From assembly GCA_905200615.1 (NCBI GenBank), contig CAJKLB010000008.1, positions 9,611 to 73,610 on the forward strand: a DNA stretch of 64,000 nucleotides. Reading direction: 5' to 3'. The number at the start of each line of letters is the position of its first letter. The first letter of the stretch is position 1. Shown here one piece after another: positions 42,700-51,750 of the stretch. The notes below the pieces were generated by a model, which was not told the origin of the DNA, made no database searches, and saw only the letters and a list, made by a program, of their open reading frames with translations. Source of the stretch: an uncultured Selenomonadales bacterium. Its GTDB lineage: Bacteria > Bacillota > Clostridia > Christensenellales > QALW01. Both the position numbers and the translations under genes were made by a program.

Positions 42700-44601
42700 A
42701 TGAAAGTTGATGAACATTTTATCAATGGATATAAAAAAAACAGCAAGTCCTTTTTGGCAAGGCGTACTGATTGTATGGAAATTGATAATCGCTGGTATAT
42801 AGAATTTCCGGCAAACGGTCCTGCGGCCGCAGCTCTTCTGGATTTTAAACAATTCCTGCAAAAGTCAATGGATGTTGTGTTAAATGATTACGGAGAAAAA
42901 AAGATTTCAATTTTAATAAATCCTGGGTTAAAAAACGATTATGAGATGATTGTGGAAGAGGCTCAGATAATCTTTTGTGGAGGGACGGAATCTGCCGCAG
43001 CGCAGGCTGTTTTTCGCGCTGAAGATACTATGACGCTTTTGAGAGGACCGTATCTGAAAAAAGGAAGATTCCAATATCATCCTCGTTTTTTTCCGCGTTT
43101 GGTAAGCTCAGGTATTGCGCAAAATAAGTATCCGAATGACTACTTAACCATGATCCTTCGCCATGGGTACAATGGTATTGTTGTAGAAATACAAGATATT
43201 GAAACACAGAAATTTGTACCGTTGCTTTCTCAAGCGCATAAACGGGGGCTGCTGGTGTTTGCGGCGCCGGCGTTTGTTTATGCTCAAAAAGAAAATTTTG
43301 AAGATCTTACGCGCTTGGGGTTTGACGGATTTATTTTTGGACGCAATTTTGATTTTAAAAGCAAAGACCCGCATACGTCCGGATTGTTGCGCAGTGAAAA
43401 TCGTAATGAAGAGGGAGAAAAACGTATCAATAAGCCCGATGCATCGCAATGGCATTGCTTAGATTATGCGGAAATTTTAAAGGAAATTCAAGACGCGATC
43501 ATTGCAATAAACCCCAACGCGATGGTGGTGCTGGATACTTCTTCTTGGAATACGGCATCGCAACAGGATAAAACCGCATTGATTCATAAATTACCCTCAA
43601 ATACGGTTCTGCTTATCAGCTTTGATTCCAATCAAAAGCTGATAAGAGAGGGGGTGCGCGTAAAAACTTATGCAAATACGTTGGTGATGTCACAAGCGTC
43701 GGAAATGTTTTTAGCTGAGTATACGGCGGCAAAGGAGCGTGGACTTCCCGTATGGGCGTCTACTGCCGCATCCGGGCGAACCGATGATTTCGGCTTAATT
43801 CCTTATATTCCGGCTATGATGCAATGGCTTCTTCGTTTTGACGCCTTGAAAGATTTAGAAATTACCGGTACCCTTGAAACAGGAAAATACGGATTTTTTC
43901 CTTCTGTTATCAGCGAGTTTGCTAAAGAACAGTTTACCGAGCCGTGCCAAGAGGCGGGAATATCCATTCAACAGCTGGCCGCTGTTCATTATGGATCTGA
44001 AAATACGGAAAAAATGATGCTTGTTTTTAAAAAATTAAGTGACGGCGTTAATTTCCTTTTCTCTGACAGGCAAGATATTGCCGGTCCGTTTCTCTGCGGC
44101 CCTGCTTTTCCTCTGCTGACAGAACGGGAAGAAGCGTTTTTGGGAAAAAATAAAATTTATGATTATGCGTTTTGGGAAAAAGATATCACACTTGAAACCG
44201 ATATCTTGCTGAAGGCGGCGGAAAATTTTGATAAGGCAGCCGGTATTTTAAAAAGTATTTGTGAGGGACGCCCGAAGGAGAAAGAAACAGCCGAATTATA
44301 TGCCGTCTGCACGCTTCTTACCAATACTTTAATTACCTGTGTTAACGCAAAACGCTGGTATCGGCGCCGTTATGCCTTTGTTAGGGAAGAGGGGTTTAAA
44401 AAACAATTTTTGCTTGAGCAGATGATTCATATTGGACAGCAGGAAATAAAAAACGCGCAGGAAAGCGCGGAAATTATTGCGGAGTATCCGTTTTTAAGCG
44501 GCAATATTCTGGATCATGATCTGTGTTCTTTAGAAAAATTGGAGGAAAAAATAAGACTTACGGAAAAGTCTATAGGGGAATTGAAAAAAATGCTTTGCTA
44601 A
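42700..44601 (+). CDS. Unrecognised protein with GH20/GH67-like N-terminal layout
   Basis: 633 aa, ATG 42700 with AAGGAGATA. No signal peptide. Residues about 1-110 look like the small alpha/beta domain that precedes GH20/GH67/GH84 catalytic barrels (IIFCGGTESAAAQAVFRAEDTM). Residues 120-420 resemble a TIM barrel with alternating strands (GYNGIVVEIQDIE, RGLLVFAAPAFVYA, FDGFIFGRNFDF, MVVLDTSSWNT). A helical C-terminal domain of about 200 residues ends the chain. The usual DE acid pair of GH20 is not seen. I do not recognise a family for the whole protein. It starts 45 bases after the CapA-like gene across a weak terminator. Confidence 0.55.
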   Translation: MKVDEHFINGYKKNSKSFLARRTDCMEIDNRWYIEFPANGPAAAALLDFKQFLQKSMDVVLNDYGEKKISILINPGLKNDYEMIVEEAQIIFCGGTESAAAQAVFRAEDTMTLLRGPYLKKGRFQYHPRFFPRLVSSGIAQNKYPNDYLTMILRHGYNGIVVEIQDIETQKFVPLLSQAHKRGLLVFAAPAFVYAQKENFEDLTRLGFDGFIFGRNFDFKSKDPHTSGLLRSENRNEEGEKRINKPDASQWHCLDYAEILKEIQDAIIAINPNAMVVLDTSSWNTASQQDKTALIHKLPSNTVLLISFDSNQKLIREGVRVKTYANTLVMSQASEMFLAEYTAAKERGLPVWASTAASGRTDDFGLIPYIPAMMQWLLRFDALKDLEITGTLETGKYGFFPSVISEFAKEQFTEPCQEAGISIQQLAAVHYGSENTEKMMLVFKKLSDGVNFLFSDRQDIAGPFLCGPAFPLLTEREEAFLGKNKIYDYAFWEKDITLETDILLKAAENFDKAAGILKSICEGRPKEKETAELYAVCTLLTNTLITCVNAKRWYRRRYAFVREEGFKKQFLLEQMIHIGQQEIKNAQESAEIIAEYPFLSGNILDHDLCSLEKLEEKIRLTEKSIGELKKMLC

Positions 44602-44763
44602 TAGGATATATTTCTATTAAAAAACAGTAGTGTCTTTTTTTAAGCTATGCTATAATAGTTTTATAAAGATGTTTTTATCGGATAAGAATATTAATGTTGT
44701 GCAGAAAAATTGTTCATAGCGTAAAGGACAAGCGTATAGGAAAAATTTTCGGAGGATACAATC

Positions 44764-45492
44764 ATGCTGGAATTAAAAAATGTTTCTTATTCAGTCCAAG
44801 ATGAGAATAATAAGAATAAAGAGATTTTAACGAATATATCTTTTGCCATTGATGATCGCTTTGTAGCGGTTACCGGACCTAACGGAGGAGGAAAAAGTAC
44901 TTTGGCAAAAATTATTGCCGGTATTTATAAACCCACAAGCGGAAAAATTTTGCTTGACGGCCAGGACATTACGGAATTTTCTATTACCGAACGGGCAAAA
45001 AAAGGCATCAGTTTTGCTTTTCAGCAGCCTGTACGCTTTAAAGGAATCACGGTAAAAGACTTGATATGTTTAGCGGCGGGCAAAAATATTCAAATTGCCG
45101 AAGCTTGTGATTATCTTTCTGAAGTAGGATTATGCGCCAGAGATTATATTAACCGTGAAGTGAATGCGAGTCTTTCCGGCGGGGAACTAAAGCGTATAGA
45201 GATTGCAATGATCATTGCCAGAGGCACTAAATTTTCGGTTTTTGATGAACCGGAAGCCGGGATTGATTTATGGTCCTTCAATAATTTGATACAGGTATTT
45301 GAAAATATGTATAAGCGTATTAACGGTACAATTTTGATTATTTCTCATCAGGAGCGTATTTTGAATATAGCGGACAAAATTCTTGTGGTTGCCGAAGGCA
45401 GAATCGCTGATTTCGGTGTAAAAAAAGATATTCTGCCGGGGCTTTTAAGCAGTCGGCAAATTGCGTGCAAAACATTGATAGACAAGCTTTAA
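44764..45492 (+). CDS. sufC: SufC-type ABC ATPase of a minimal SUF system
   Basis: 242 aa, ATG 44764 with CGGAGGATA. Walker A GPNGGGKSTL, Q-loop AFQQPVRFKGI, signature LSGGELKRIEIA, Walker B FSVFDEPEAGIDLW. The EPEAGID ending and ELKRIE are SufC-like; exporters have SGGQxQR and EPTSALD. SufC binds and drives the SufB scaffold. A TATAAT at 44651 may be the -10 of its promoter, without a good -35. Confidence 0.85.
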   Translation: MLELKNVSYSVQDENNKNKEILTNISFAIDDRFVAVTGPNGGGKSTLAKIIAGIYKPTSGKILLDGQDITEFSITERAKKGISFAFQQPVRFKGITVKDLICLAAGKNIQIAEACDYLSEVGLCARDYINREVNASLSGGELKRIEIAMIIARGTKFSVFDEPEAGIDLWSFNNLIQVFENMYKRINGTILIISHQERILNIADKILVVAEGRIADFGVKKDILPGLLSSRQIACKTLIDKL

Positions 45493-45502
45493 GGAGGATT
45501 TT

Positions 45503-46420
45503 ATGAATCAGATACAAAAAAATTTACTTGAAAATATTGCCGGACTTCATAAAATACCGCAGGGAGCTTATAATATACGCGTAAACGGACAGGGTGCGGG
45601 AAGAAACACTACGGAAAATATTGATATCATTACAAAAAAAGATAAACCGGGAATTGATATAAAAATAAAACCGGGGACAAAAAATGAAAGTGTGCATATT
45701 CCGGTGCTGTTAAGTCAGACGGGGTTGACGGATTTGGTGTATAATGATTTTTATATCGGCGAAAATGCTGATGTTACGATTGTGGCCGGATGCGGTATCC
45801 ATAACAGCGGGGATGAAAAAAGCCAACATGACGGGATACATACCTTTTATGTGGGGAAAAACGCGCGCGTAAAGTATGTGGAAAAGCATTATGGCGAAGG
45901 AGAAGGTATCGGCGAGAATATCATGAATCCTACAACCGTTGTTTTTATTGAAGAAAACGGGTATATGGAGATGGAAACTGCGCAGATTAAAGGTGTGGAT
46001 TCTACAAAACGGGAGACAAAGGCAACGCTTGGTGACGGTGCAACGCTGATTATTCGGGAAAAAATTATGACGCACGGCCGTCAGTATGCTGAAACAAAAT
46101 TTGAAGTAGATCTTGCGGGATATGATTCTTCCGCTCATGTCGTGTCCAGATCTGTGGCAAAAGATGATTCCCGGCAGCTATTTTTATCCAAGGTGAACGG
46201 TATGAATAAGTGCAGCGGTCATACGGAATGTGATGCGATTATTATGGATCACGCTACCGTAAGCGCTATTCCTGAAATTACGGCCGGTAATGTAGAGGCT
46301 GCGCTGATTCACGAAGCGGCTATCGGTAAAATTGCGGGTGAGCAGATTATTAAGCTCATGACATTGGGCCTTACCGAAAAGGAAGCTGAGGAACAAATTG
46401 TAAGCGGATTTTTGAAATAA
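45503..46420 (+). CDS. sufB: SufB/SufD-like scaffold of a minimal SUF system
   Basis: 305 aa, ATG 45503 with AAGGAGG, 10 bases after sufC. A beta-helix protein of the SufBD family: DGIHTFYVGKNARVKYVEKHYGEG, REKIMTHGRQYAETKFEVDL, and the C-terminal block HTECDAIIMDHATVSAIPEI ... LIHEAAIGKIAGEQI. It is much shorter than SufB of sufBCD operons (about 465 aa). Cysteine in HTECD and glutamates nearby are candidates for cluster assembly. No sufD, sufU or sufS lies beside it. Confidence 0.88.
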   Translation: MNQIQKNLLENIAGLHKIPQGAYNIRVNGQGAGRNTTENIDIITKKDKPGIDIKIKPGTKNESVHIPVLLSQTGLTDLVYNDFYIGENADVTIVAGCGIHNSGDEKSQHDGIHTFYVGKNARVKYVEKHYGEGEGIGENIMNPTTVVFIEENGYMEMETAQIKGVDSTKRETKATLGDGATLIIREKIMTHGRQYAETKFEVDLAGYDSSAHVVSRSVAKDDSRQLFLSKVNGMNKCSGHTECDAIIMDHATVSAIPEITAGNVEAALIHEAAIGKIAGEQIIKLMTLGLTEKEAEEQIVSGFLK

Positions 46421-46462
46421 TATGTTTGTATGTTTAAAACAGATTGATCACGGAGGCCTTTC

Positions 46463-47449
46463 ATGAAGATATTTATTTATTCTTTTCGAGAATTTGATGA
46501 AAAAGAGATTTTTGATGAATTAAAAGAAAAATATGGATTTGAATACGGATTTTCCGCAGAGTATCCGAGTTTGGAAAACGCGTTTTTGGCAAAAGGTTAC
46601 GATGCCATCAGTATGACCCCATGTACAATGAATGCAGAACTGCTGGATGCATTTCACGCGCTTGGTGTAAAATATATCGCGGCTCGCTCAATCGGGTATG
46701 ATCATATCGATATCGCTCATGCTCAAAAGCTGGGTATGGGTGTATCGCATGTAGCCTATGATCCTGATACCGTAGCGGATTACGCAATTTTGCTGATGTT
46801 GATGGGATGCCGGAAAATGGGGTATATTTTAGAGCGTTCTAAAATACAGGATTATTCACTGAGAGGCAAGCTTGGCCGGGATATCGGGGATTGTACTATA
46901 GGAATCATTGGAGCCGGAAAAATCGGTAAAACAGTAATTCGCCATCTTTCCGCTTTTGAAAGCCGCATTTTAGCATATGATCTTTATCCGGATGAAGCGA
47001 TGAAAAAGTATTGCAGCTATGTTTCGCTTGATGAATTGATTTCTCAAAGTGATATCATCAGTATTCACGCTCCTGCCTCAAAAGAAAATTATCATCTTTT
47101 GGACAGGGAGCGGTTTGAAAAGATGAAACAGGATGTAATGCTGATTAACACGGCCAGGGGGACGCTGATCGATACGGATGCGCTGATTGCAAATTTGGTT
47201 TCCGGTAAGGTAAGTTTTGCGGGATTGGATGTTTTGGAAAAAGAAGACGGTCTTTACTACTATAATCGTATGGGAGATTGCATTGACAATGTACAAATGG
47301 CACAATTGCGGGCATTTCCTAATGTAGTGCTTACACCGCATACGGCATTTTATACAAAAAAAGTTGTATATAGTATGGCGGAAAATGTAGTAAAATGTGC
47401 TTTTGATATGCAAAACAAAAAGGAAAATCCGCTGATTAACATTTATTAA
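46463..47449 (+). CDS. D-isomer-specific 2-hydroxyacid dehydrogenase (D-lactate dehydrogenase-like)
   Basis: 328 aa, ATG 46463 with CGGAGG. NAD-binding GIIGAGKIGKTVIRHLSAF, catalytic Arg in NTARGTLIDTD, Glu in LDVLEKEDG and His in LTPHTAFYT. The layout and length match D-lactate dehydrogenases and VanH-type enzymes making D-lactate from pyruvate. No vanA-like ligase or vanX gene is near, so a resistance role is unlikely. Stand-alone with its own terminator. Confidence 0.9.
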   Translation: MKIFIYSFREFDEKEIFDELKEKYGFEYGFSAEYPSLENAFLAKGYDAISMTPCTMNAELLDAFHALGVKYIAARSIGYDHIDIAHAQKLGMGVSHVAYDPDTVADYAILLMLMGCRKMGYILERSKIQDYSLRGKLGRDIGDCTIGIIGAGKIGKTVIRHLSAFESRILAYDLYPDEAMKKYCSYVSLDELISQSDIISIHAPASKENYHLLDRERFEKMKQDVMLINTARGTLIDTDALIANLVSGKVSFAGLDVLEKEDGLYYYNRMGDCIDNVQMAQLRAFPNVVLTPHTAFYTKKVVYSMAENVVKCAFDMQNKKENPLINIY

Positions 47450-47453
47450 TCAC

Positions 47454-47490
47454 TGCACCCCAAAGATTAGCTTCACGGGGTGCATTTTTA
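47454..47490 (+). terminator. Terminator after the D-2-hydroxyacid dehydrogenase gene
   Basis: TGCACCCC (47454-47461)/GGGGTGCA (47477-47484) followed by TTTTTA. Confidence 0.9.
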
Positions 47491-47499
47491 TTATTCCGA

Positions 47500-47528
47500 T
47501 TGACTAAATTTGCATTTTTAAGTAAAAT
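47500..47528 (+). promoter_or_regulatory. Promoter of the aromatic amino acid operon
   Basis: TTGACT (47500-47505), 17 bases, TAAAAT (47523-47528). The leader of about 60 bases contains a small hairpin GCCAAG (47554-47559)/CTTGGC (47565-47570) followed by TTTT, a possible attenuator; no T-box sequence is present. Confidence 0.7.
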
Positions 47529-47595
47529 AAATATAAGATGATTGGGGGATTCTGCCAAGCAGCCCTTGGCTTTTCATATACGGGAGGAACAAAAA

Positions 47596-48600
47596 ATGAT
47601 AGCAGTACTTAAATCAGGAACATCACAAAAACAAGTGGATAATTTAGTTCATTGGCTGGATACACAGGGCATCACTTCTCATATTTCACAGGGACAGTAT
47701 CAAACAGTTTTAGGTCTTGTCGGCGATACTTCTAAAATTGATATCGAGCTTCTTGAAAATCTTGAGATTGTGGAATCGGTAAAACGAATTAGCGAGCCCT
47801 TTAAAAGCGCTAATAGGAAGTTTCATCCAGATGATACCGTTATAAATGTAAACGGTATTAAAATCGGCGGCGGCAATTTTGCCATTATCGCCGGACCGTG
47901 TTCGGTAGAATCAGAGGATCAAATTATCGAGGTTGCCCAGCGGGTAAAAGCGGCGGGGGCCCAATTTTTACGCGGCGGAGCGTTTAAACCCAGAACCTCA
48001 CCGTATGACTTCCAAGGCCTTCAGGCTGACGGATTAGAACTTTTAAAAATAGCAAAAAAAATTACCGGTATGCCTATCGTAACTGAAATTATGAACGCAA
48101 ATCATCTGCCGATGTTTGAGGATGTTGATATTATTCAGGTAGGCGCGCGGAATATGCAGAATTTTGAATTGCTTAAGGAATTAGGGAGAACAAAAAAACC
48201 TATTTTGCTTAAGCGCGGCCTTGCCAACAATTTAAAGGAACTTTTAATGAGTGCTGAGTATATTATGGCGGGGGGAAATGAGAATATTATTCTTTGTGAA
48301 CGGGGAATTCGCACTTTTGAAACGTATACGCGTAATACGTTAGATGTTTCAGCCGTACCAATGCTGCATGAACTTACACATTTGCCGGTCGTAGTGGATC
48401 CGAGTCATGCTACCGGAATTGCGCGGTTAGTAAAGCCTATGGCCTTAGCCGCTACTGCCGCCGGATGCGACGGCTTAATGATAGAAGTGCACAATAATCC
48501 TCAAAAGGCGCTGTGCGACGGTGCTCAGTCGCTTACGCCGGATCAATTTGATGACGTAACTTCTTGTGTCAACGCTATACGCGGGGTAATCAGCCGATGA
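47596..48600 (+). CDS. aroF: 3-deoxy-7-phosphoheptulonate (DAHP) synthase, class I-beta
   Basis: 334 aa from ATG 47596 with GGAGG; an in-frame ATG at 47542 lies in the leader. Residues 1-65 form a ferredoxin-like domain (Thermotoga-type DAHP synthase), which mediates Phe/Tyr inhibition in characterised enzymes. The barrel has AIIAGPCSVES, GAFKPRTSPYDFQG, QVGARNMQNFELL, LKRGLANNLKE and VVDPSHATGI. Condenses phosphoenolpyruvate with erythrose-4-phosphate, first step of the shikimate pathway. First gene of a coupled operon; its stop overlaps tyrA. Confidence 0.95.
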   Translation: MIAVLKSGTSQKQVDNLVHWLDTQGITSHISQGQYQTVLGLVGDTSKIDIELLENLEIVESVKRISEPFKSANRKFHPDDTVINVNGIKIGGGNFAIIAGPCSVESEDQIIEVAQRVKAAGAQFLRGGAFKPRTSPYDFQGLQADGLELLKIAKKITGMPIVTEIMNANHLPMFEDVDIIQVGARNMQNFELLKELGRTKKPILLKRGLANNLKELLMSAEYIMAGGNENIILCERGIRTFETYTRNTLDVSAVPMLHELTHLPVVVDPSHATGIARLVKPMALAATAAGCDGLMIEVHNNPQKALCDGAQSLTPDQFDDVTSCVNAIRGVISR

Positions 48601-49430
48601 AAGTAGGAATCGTAGGCTTAGGGCTGATCGGCGGTTCTTTTGCCAAAGCACTAAAAAGCTTTACCGACCATACGGTGCTGGGCTGCGATATTGATACTTC
48701 CGTTCAGGATTTTGCTGTCTATATGAATATCATTGACGGCGTATTGGATGAAAAAACGCTGCCTGAATGTGATTATGTTCTTGTTTCCATCTTTCCTGCG
48801 GCGGCAATAGAATGGATTTCTCTTCATGCAAAAAAGTTTAAAAAAAATGCCCTTGTCATTGATTGCTGCGGTGTAAAACAGGTTGTTTGTGAAAAATGCT
48901 TTCAAACAGCAAAAGAGAATGATTTTATATTTATCGGCGGACATCCCATGGCAGGATATCATAAATCGGGATTGAAATATTCCAGAGACACCCTGTATAA
49001 AGGCGCTTCTATGATTTTGGTAATGCCGGATACAGAAAATATCGCGCTGCTTTCTTCTGTTACAAAATTTTTTAAGAAACTGGGATTTGGCAGTATTACG
49101 GTAACAGATGCCAAAACACATGATAAAAATATTGCTTTTACCTCTCAGCTGGCGCATGTCGTTTCCAATGCTTATGTAAAAAGCCCGCAGGCGAAAGTGC
49201 ACAAGGGGTTTTCTGCCGGAAGTTATAAGGATCTAACCAGAGTAGCGTATCTGAATGAAGTCATGTGGACGGAACTTTTTATGGATAATAAGAAATATTT
49301 AAAAGACGAGATCGATCACATAATCTATGAATTGCAAAAATACAGTGACGCATTGGAACGCGGTGACGCGCAAACATTAAAAGCATTGCTGAAAGAAGGC
49401 AAAGAGAGAAAGGAAAGCATAGACAGGTGA
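48597..49430 (+). CDS. tyrA: Prephenate dehydrogenase
   Basis: 277 aa from ATG 48597 (ATGA overlap with aroF). GIVGLGLIGGSFAKALK NAD loop, GGHPMAGYHKSGLKYS with the catalytic His, QLAHVVSNAYV. Makes 4-hydroxyphenylpyruvate for tyrosine. The chain ends after the helical dimer domain with no ACT domain, so Tyr feedback by that route is unlikely. Confidence 0.93.
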   Translation: MKVGIVGLGLIGGSFAKALKSFTDHTVLGCDIDTSVQDFAVYMNIIDGVLDEKTLPECDYVLVSIFPAAAIEWISLHAKKFKKNALVIDCCGVKQVVCEKCFQTAKENDFIFIGGHPMAGYHKSGLKYSRDTLYKGASMILVMPDTENIALLSSVTKFFKKLGFGSITVTDAKTHDKNIAFTSQLAHVVSNAYVKSPQAKVHKGFSAGSYKDLTRVAYLNEVMWTELFMDNKKYLKDEIDHIIYELQKYSDALERGDAQTLKALLKEGKERKESIDR

Positions 49431-50476
49431 AACAAGTACATGTTAATGCTTCAAAGCAATATGATATTTTAATAGAAAGCGGCTTACTTTCTTCTGCGGG
49501 GGAGATTTGCCGCAGCCGATTCGGGGTATGTCGGATTTGTATCATTACTGATGATACGGTGAATGTACTCTATGGGGAAAAAGTTTTACAAAGCTTTCAA
49601 AGCGCCGGCTATGAAATTGAAAAGTTCGTTGTGCCGCATGGCGAGAAATCCAAAAGTACTGAAAATTTTTTGGCAATTGTGAATTATCTGGCGCAAAAAA
49701 AGTTTACGCGCAGCGATCTGCTGGTCGCGTTGGGCGGCGGTGTAGTGGGAGATCTTTGCGGTTTTTGCGCGGCAACGTATATGCGAGGAATCCGATTTCT
49801 TCAAATTCCCACAACTCTTTTAGCGGCGGTGGATTCTTCAGTCGGCGGAAAAACAGCGGTGGATCTTCAGGCAGGAAAAAATTTATTGGGTGCTTTTTGG
49901 CAGCCTTCGCTTGTACTTTGTGATACGGATGTATTAAAAACATTGAGTGAAAAAATTTTTGCCGATGGTACGGCGGAAATCATAAAATACGGTATGATTT
50001 GGGATGCGGAGCTTTTTGAAAAGCTGGAGTGGGGGCCTTGGAACACAGAGGAAATTATTTCCCGCTGCGTGGAGATTAAACGGGATATCGTGAATCAGGA
50101 TGAGTTTGATACGGGACTGCGGCAAATTTTGAATTTTGGTCATACCATAGGACACGCGGTAGAAACTTTAAGCGGATTTAAGATATCGCACGGCGGTGCC
50201 GTAGCGATTGGCATGGTGCTTATTACGCGGGCGCTATACCGTCAGGGACAGGTCGACGAGAAGTCTTTGAATCGCCTTATGAAGACGCTCCAACGCCATC
50301 ATTTACCTGTAGAATGTGATTTTGAGGCGGAAGCGCTTTTTGAAATAGCCGCCGGTGATAAAAAGCGCCAGGGAAAAAGAATCAATGTGATTGCGGTAAA
50401 AGAAATCGGGAAAGCAGAAATTCTCAGCTTAGATATGGATCAGTTAAAAAAACTGATACAATTGGGGAGAGCGTGA
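49427..50476 (+). CDS. aroB: 3-dehydroquinate synthase
   Basis: 349 aa, GTG start overlapping the tyrA stop by four bases. Signatures GGGVVGDLCGFCAATYMRGI, PTTLLAAVDSSVGGKTAVDL, KNLLGAFWQP, NFGHTIGHAVE with the metal-binding histidines, HGGAVAIGM. Converts DAHP to 3-dehydroquinate. Confidence 0.96.
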   Translation: MKQVHVNASKQYDILIESGLLSSAGEICRSRFGVCRICIITDDTVNVLYGEKVLQSFQSAGYEIEKFVVPHGEKSKSTENFLAIVNYLAQKKFTRSDLLVALGGGVVGDLCGFCAATYMRGIRFLQIPTTLLAAVDSSVGGKTAVDLQAGKNLLGAFWQPSLVLCDTDVLKTLSEKIFADGTAEIIKYGMIWDAELFEKLEWGPWNTEEIISRCVEIKRDIVNQDEFDTGLRQILNFGHTIGHAVETLSGFKISHGGAVAIGMVLITRALYRQGQVDEKSLNRLMKTLQRHHLPVECDFEAEALFEIAAGDKKRQGKRINVIAVKEIGKAEILSLDMDQLKKLIQLGRA

Positions 50477-51738
50477 TGGAAATTCTGTTAAAGGGCGGAA
50501 CTCGCGGCGGTAAGGTCAAGGCTATTGCATCAAAATCTCATGTGCACCGCCTTTTGATTTGCGCGGCACTTGCCAAAACAAAAACGTTGATAAAAGACGT
50601 AGTTTTTTCAAAAGATATTCTATCTACCATGGGATGTTTGGACGGTTACCTTGCTCAAATTGATAAAGCAGATGGTATGATAGCGGTGCAGCCGTATTTT
50701 GAACCCAAGAATAAACAGCTTCTGGATTGCATGGAAAGCGGATCTACTTATCGCTTTCTTGTTCCGGTGGCATGCGCTGAGGGACGGAGTGTCGCTTTCA
50801 CCGGCAGTGAACGGTTAGCACAAAGGCCTCTTTCGCCATTGTATGAATTGCTTTGTTCGCATGGATGCACATTGTCAAAACCGGATTGTTTCCCTCTGCA
50901 TATCAGCGGAAGACTTCAGGCAGGCTGCTATATGATTGACGGAGGTGTCAGTTCTCAATTTATCAGCGGCCTTTTATTCGCTCTTCCGCTTCTGGAAGGA
51001 ATGAGTATAATTCAGATTACGGGTGAGCTGCAGTCCTATCCGTATATTCAAATGACACTGGATGCGCTGCGGTCTTTTTCGGTGAACATTGAGCACAATG
51101 AAAGAACCTTTGTGATTCAAGGAAATCAAACATATAGAAGTCCCGGAACGATTACCGCGGAAGGTGATTGGTCAAACGCCGCTTTCTTTGCGGTGATGGG
51201 CGCGTTCTCATCCGAGGGAATTACGGTAAAGGGGCTGAATCGAGATTCTCTGCAAGGGGATAAGGCGATTGCAGATCTTTTAAAGCAATGCGGCGCCGAG
51301 GTAAGCTTTCAGGGCGATGAACTGACGGTGAAACAGGGCAGAATGCGGGGAATTACGATTGACGCGGCGCAGATTCCTGATTTAGTGCCGGTGCTTGCCG
51401 TTATGGCATGCGGAAGTCAAGGTCAAACGATTATTTATAATGCGCAGCGGCTGCGCCTGAAAGAAAGTGACAGGATCAAAACCGTTTATGAAATGATTTC
51501 ATCCCTTGGCGGAGACATTACCGTTACGAGAGACGGATTTTTGATTCAGGGAAAGGGATTTCTGGAAGGCGGTACGGTTGATGGCGCAAATGATCACAGA
51601 ATTGTGATGGCGGCATCTGCCGCGGCCTGTATATGCAAAAGACAGGTTATTATCCATGGAGCGGAAGCCGTGGAAAAATCCTATCCGCGTTTTTTTGAAG
51701 ATATCAAAAAGCTGGGAGCTTTTTTAGAGAAGATATAG
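50476..51738 (+). CDS. aroA: 3-phosphoshikimate 1-carboxyvinyltransferase (EPSP synthase)
   Basis: 420 aa from ATG 50476 (TGATG overlap with aroB; GTG 50473 is an alternative). SKSHVHRLLICAALA, ESGSTYRFLVPVACA, GGVSSQFISGLLFALPL, LRLKESDRIK and DHRIVMAASAAA are standard EPSP synthase motifs. The phosphate-binding SKSxxHR Arg/Lys are intact. Which glyphosate sensitivity class it belongs to cannot be fixed by eye. Confidence 0.95.
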   Translation: MEILLKGGTRGGKVKAIASKSHVHRLLICAALAKTKTLIKDVVFSKDILSTMGCLDGYLAQIDKADGMIAVQPYFEPKNKQLLDCMESGSTYRFLVPVACAEGRSVAFTGSERLAQRPLSPLYELLCSHGCTLSKPDCFPLHISGRLQAGCYMIDGGVSSQFISGLLFALPLLEGMSIIQITGELQSYPYIQMTLDALRSFSVNIEHNERTFVIQGNQTYRSPGTITAEGDWSNAAFFAVMGAFSSEGITVKGLNRDSLQGDKAIADLLKQCGAEVSFQGDELTVKQGRMRGITIDAAQIPDLVPVLAVMACGSQGQTIIYNAQRLRLKESDRIKTVYEMISSLGGDITVTRDGFLIQGKGFLEGGTVDGANDHRIVMAASAAACICKRQVIIHGAEAVEKSYPRFFEDIKKLGAFLEKI

Positions 51739-51750
51739 GAGAATAAGAAT

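Noticed and set aside
46463..47449. VanH-like glycopeptide resistance gene
   Set aside because: The protein fits D-lactate dehydrogenase equally well and there is no vanA/B ligase, vanX or vanRS gene nearby.
47529..47595. T-box or other aromatic amino acid riboswitch in the leader of the aromatic operon
   Set aside because: The leader is about 65 bases, too short for a T-box, and no AGGGTGGAACCGCG-like element is present. Only a small hairpin is seen.
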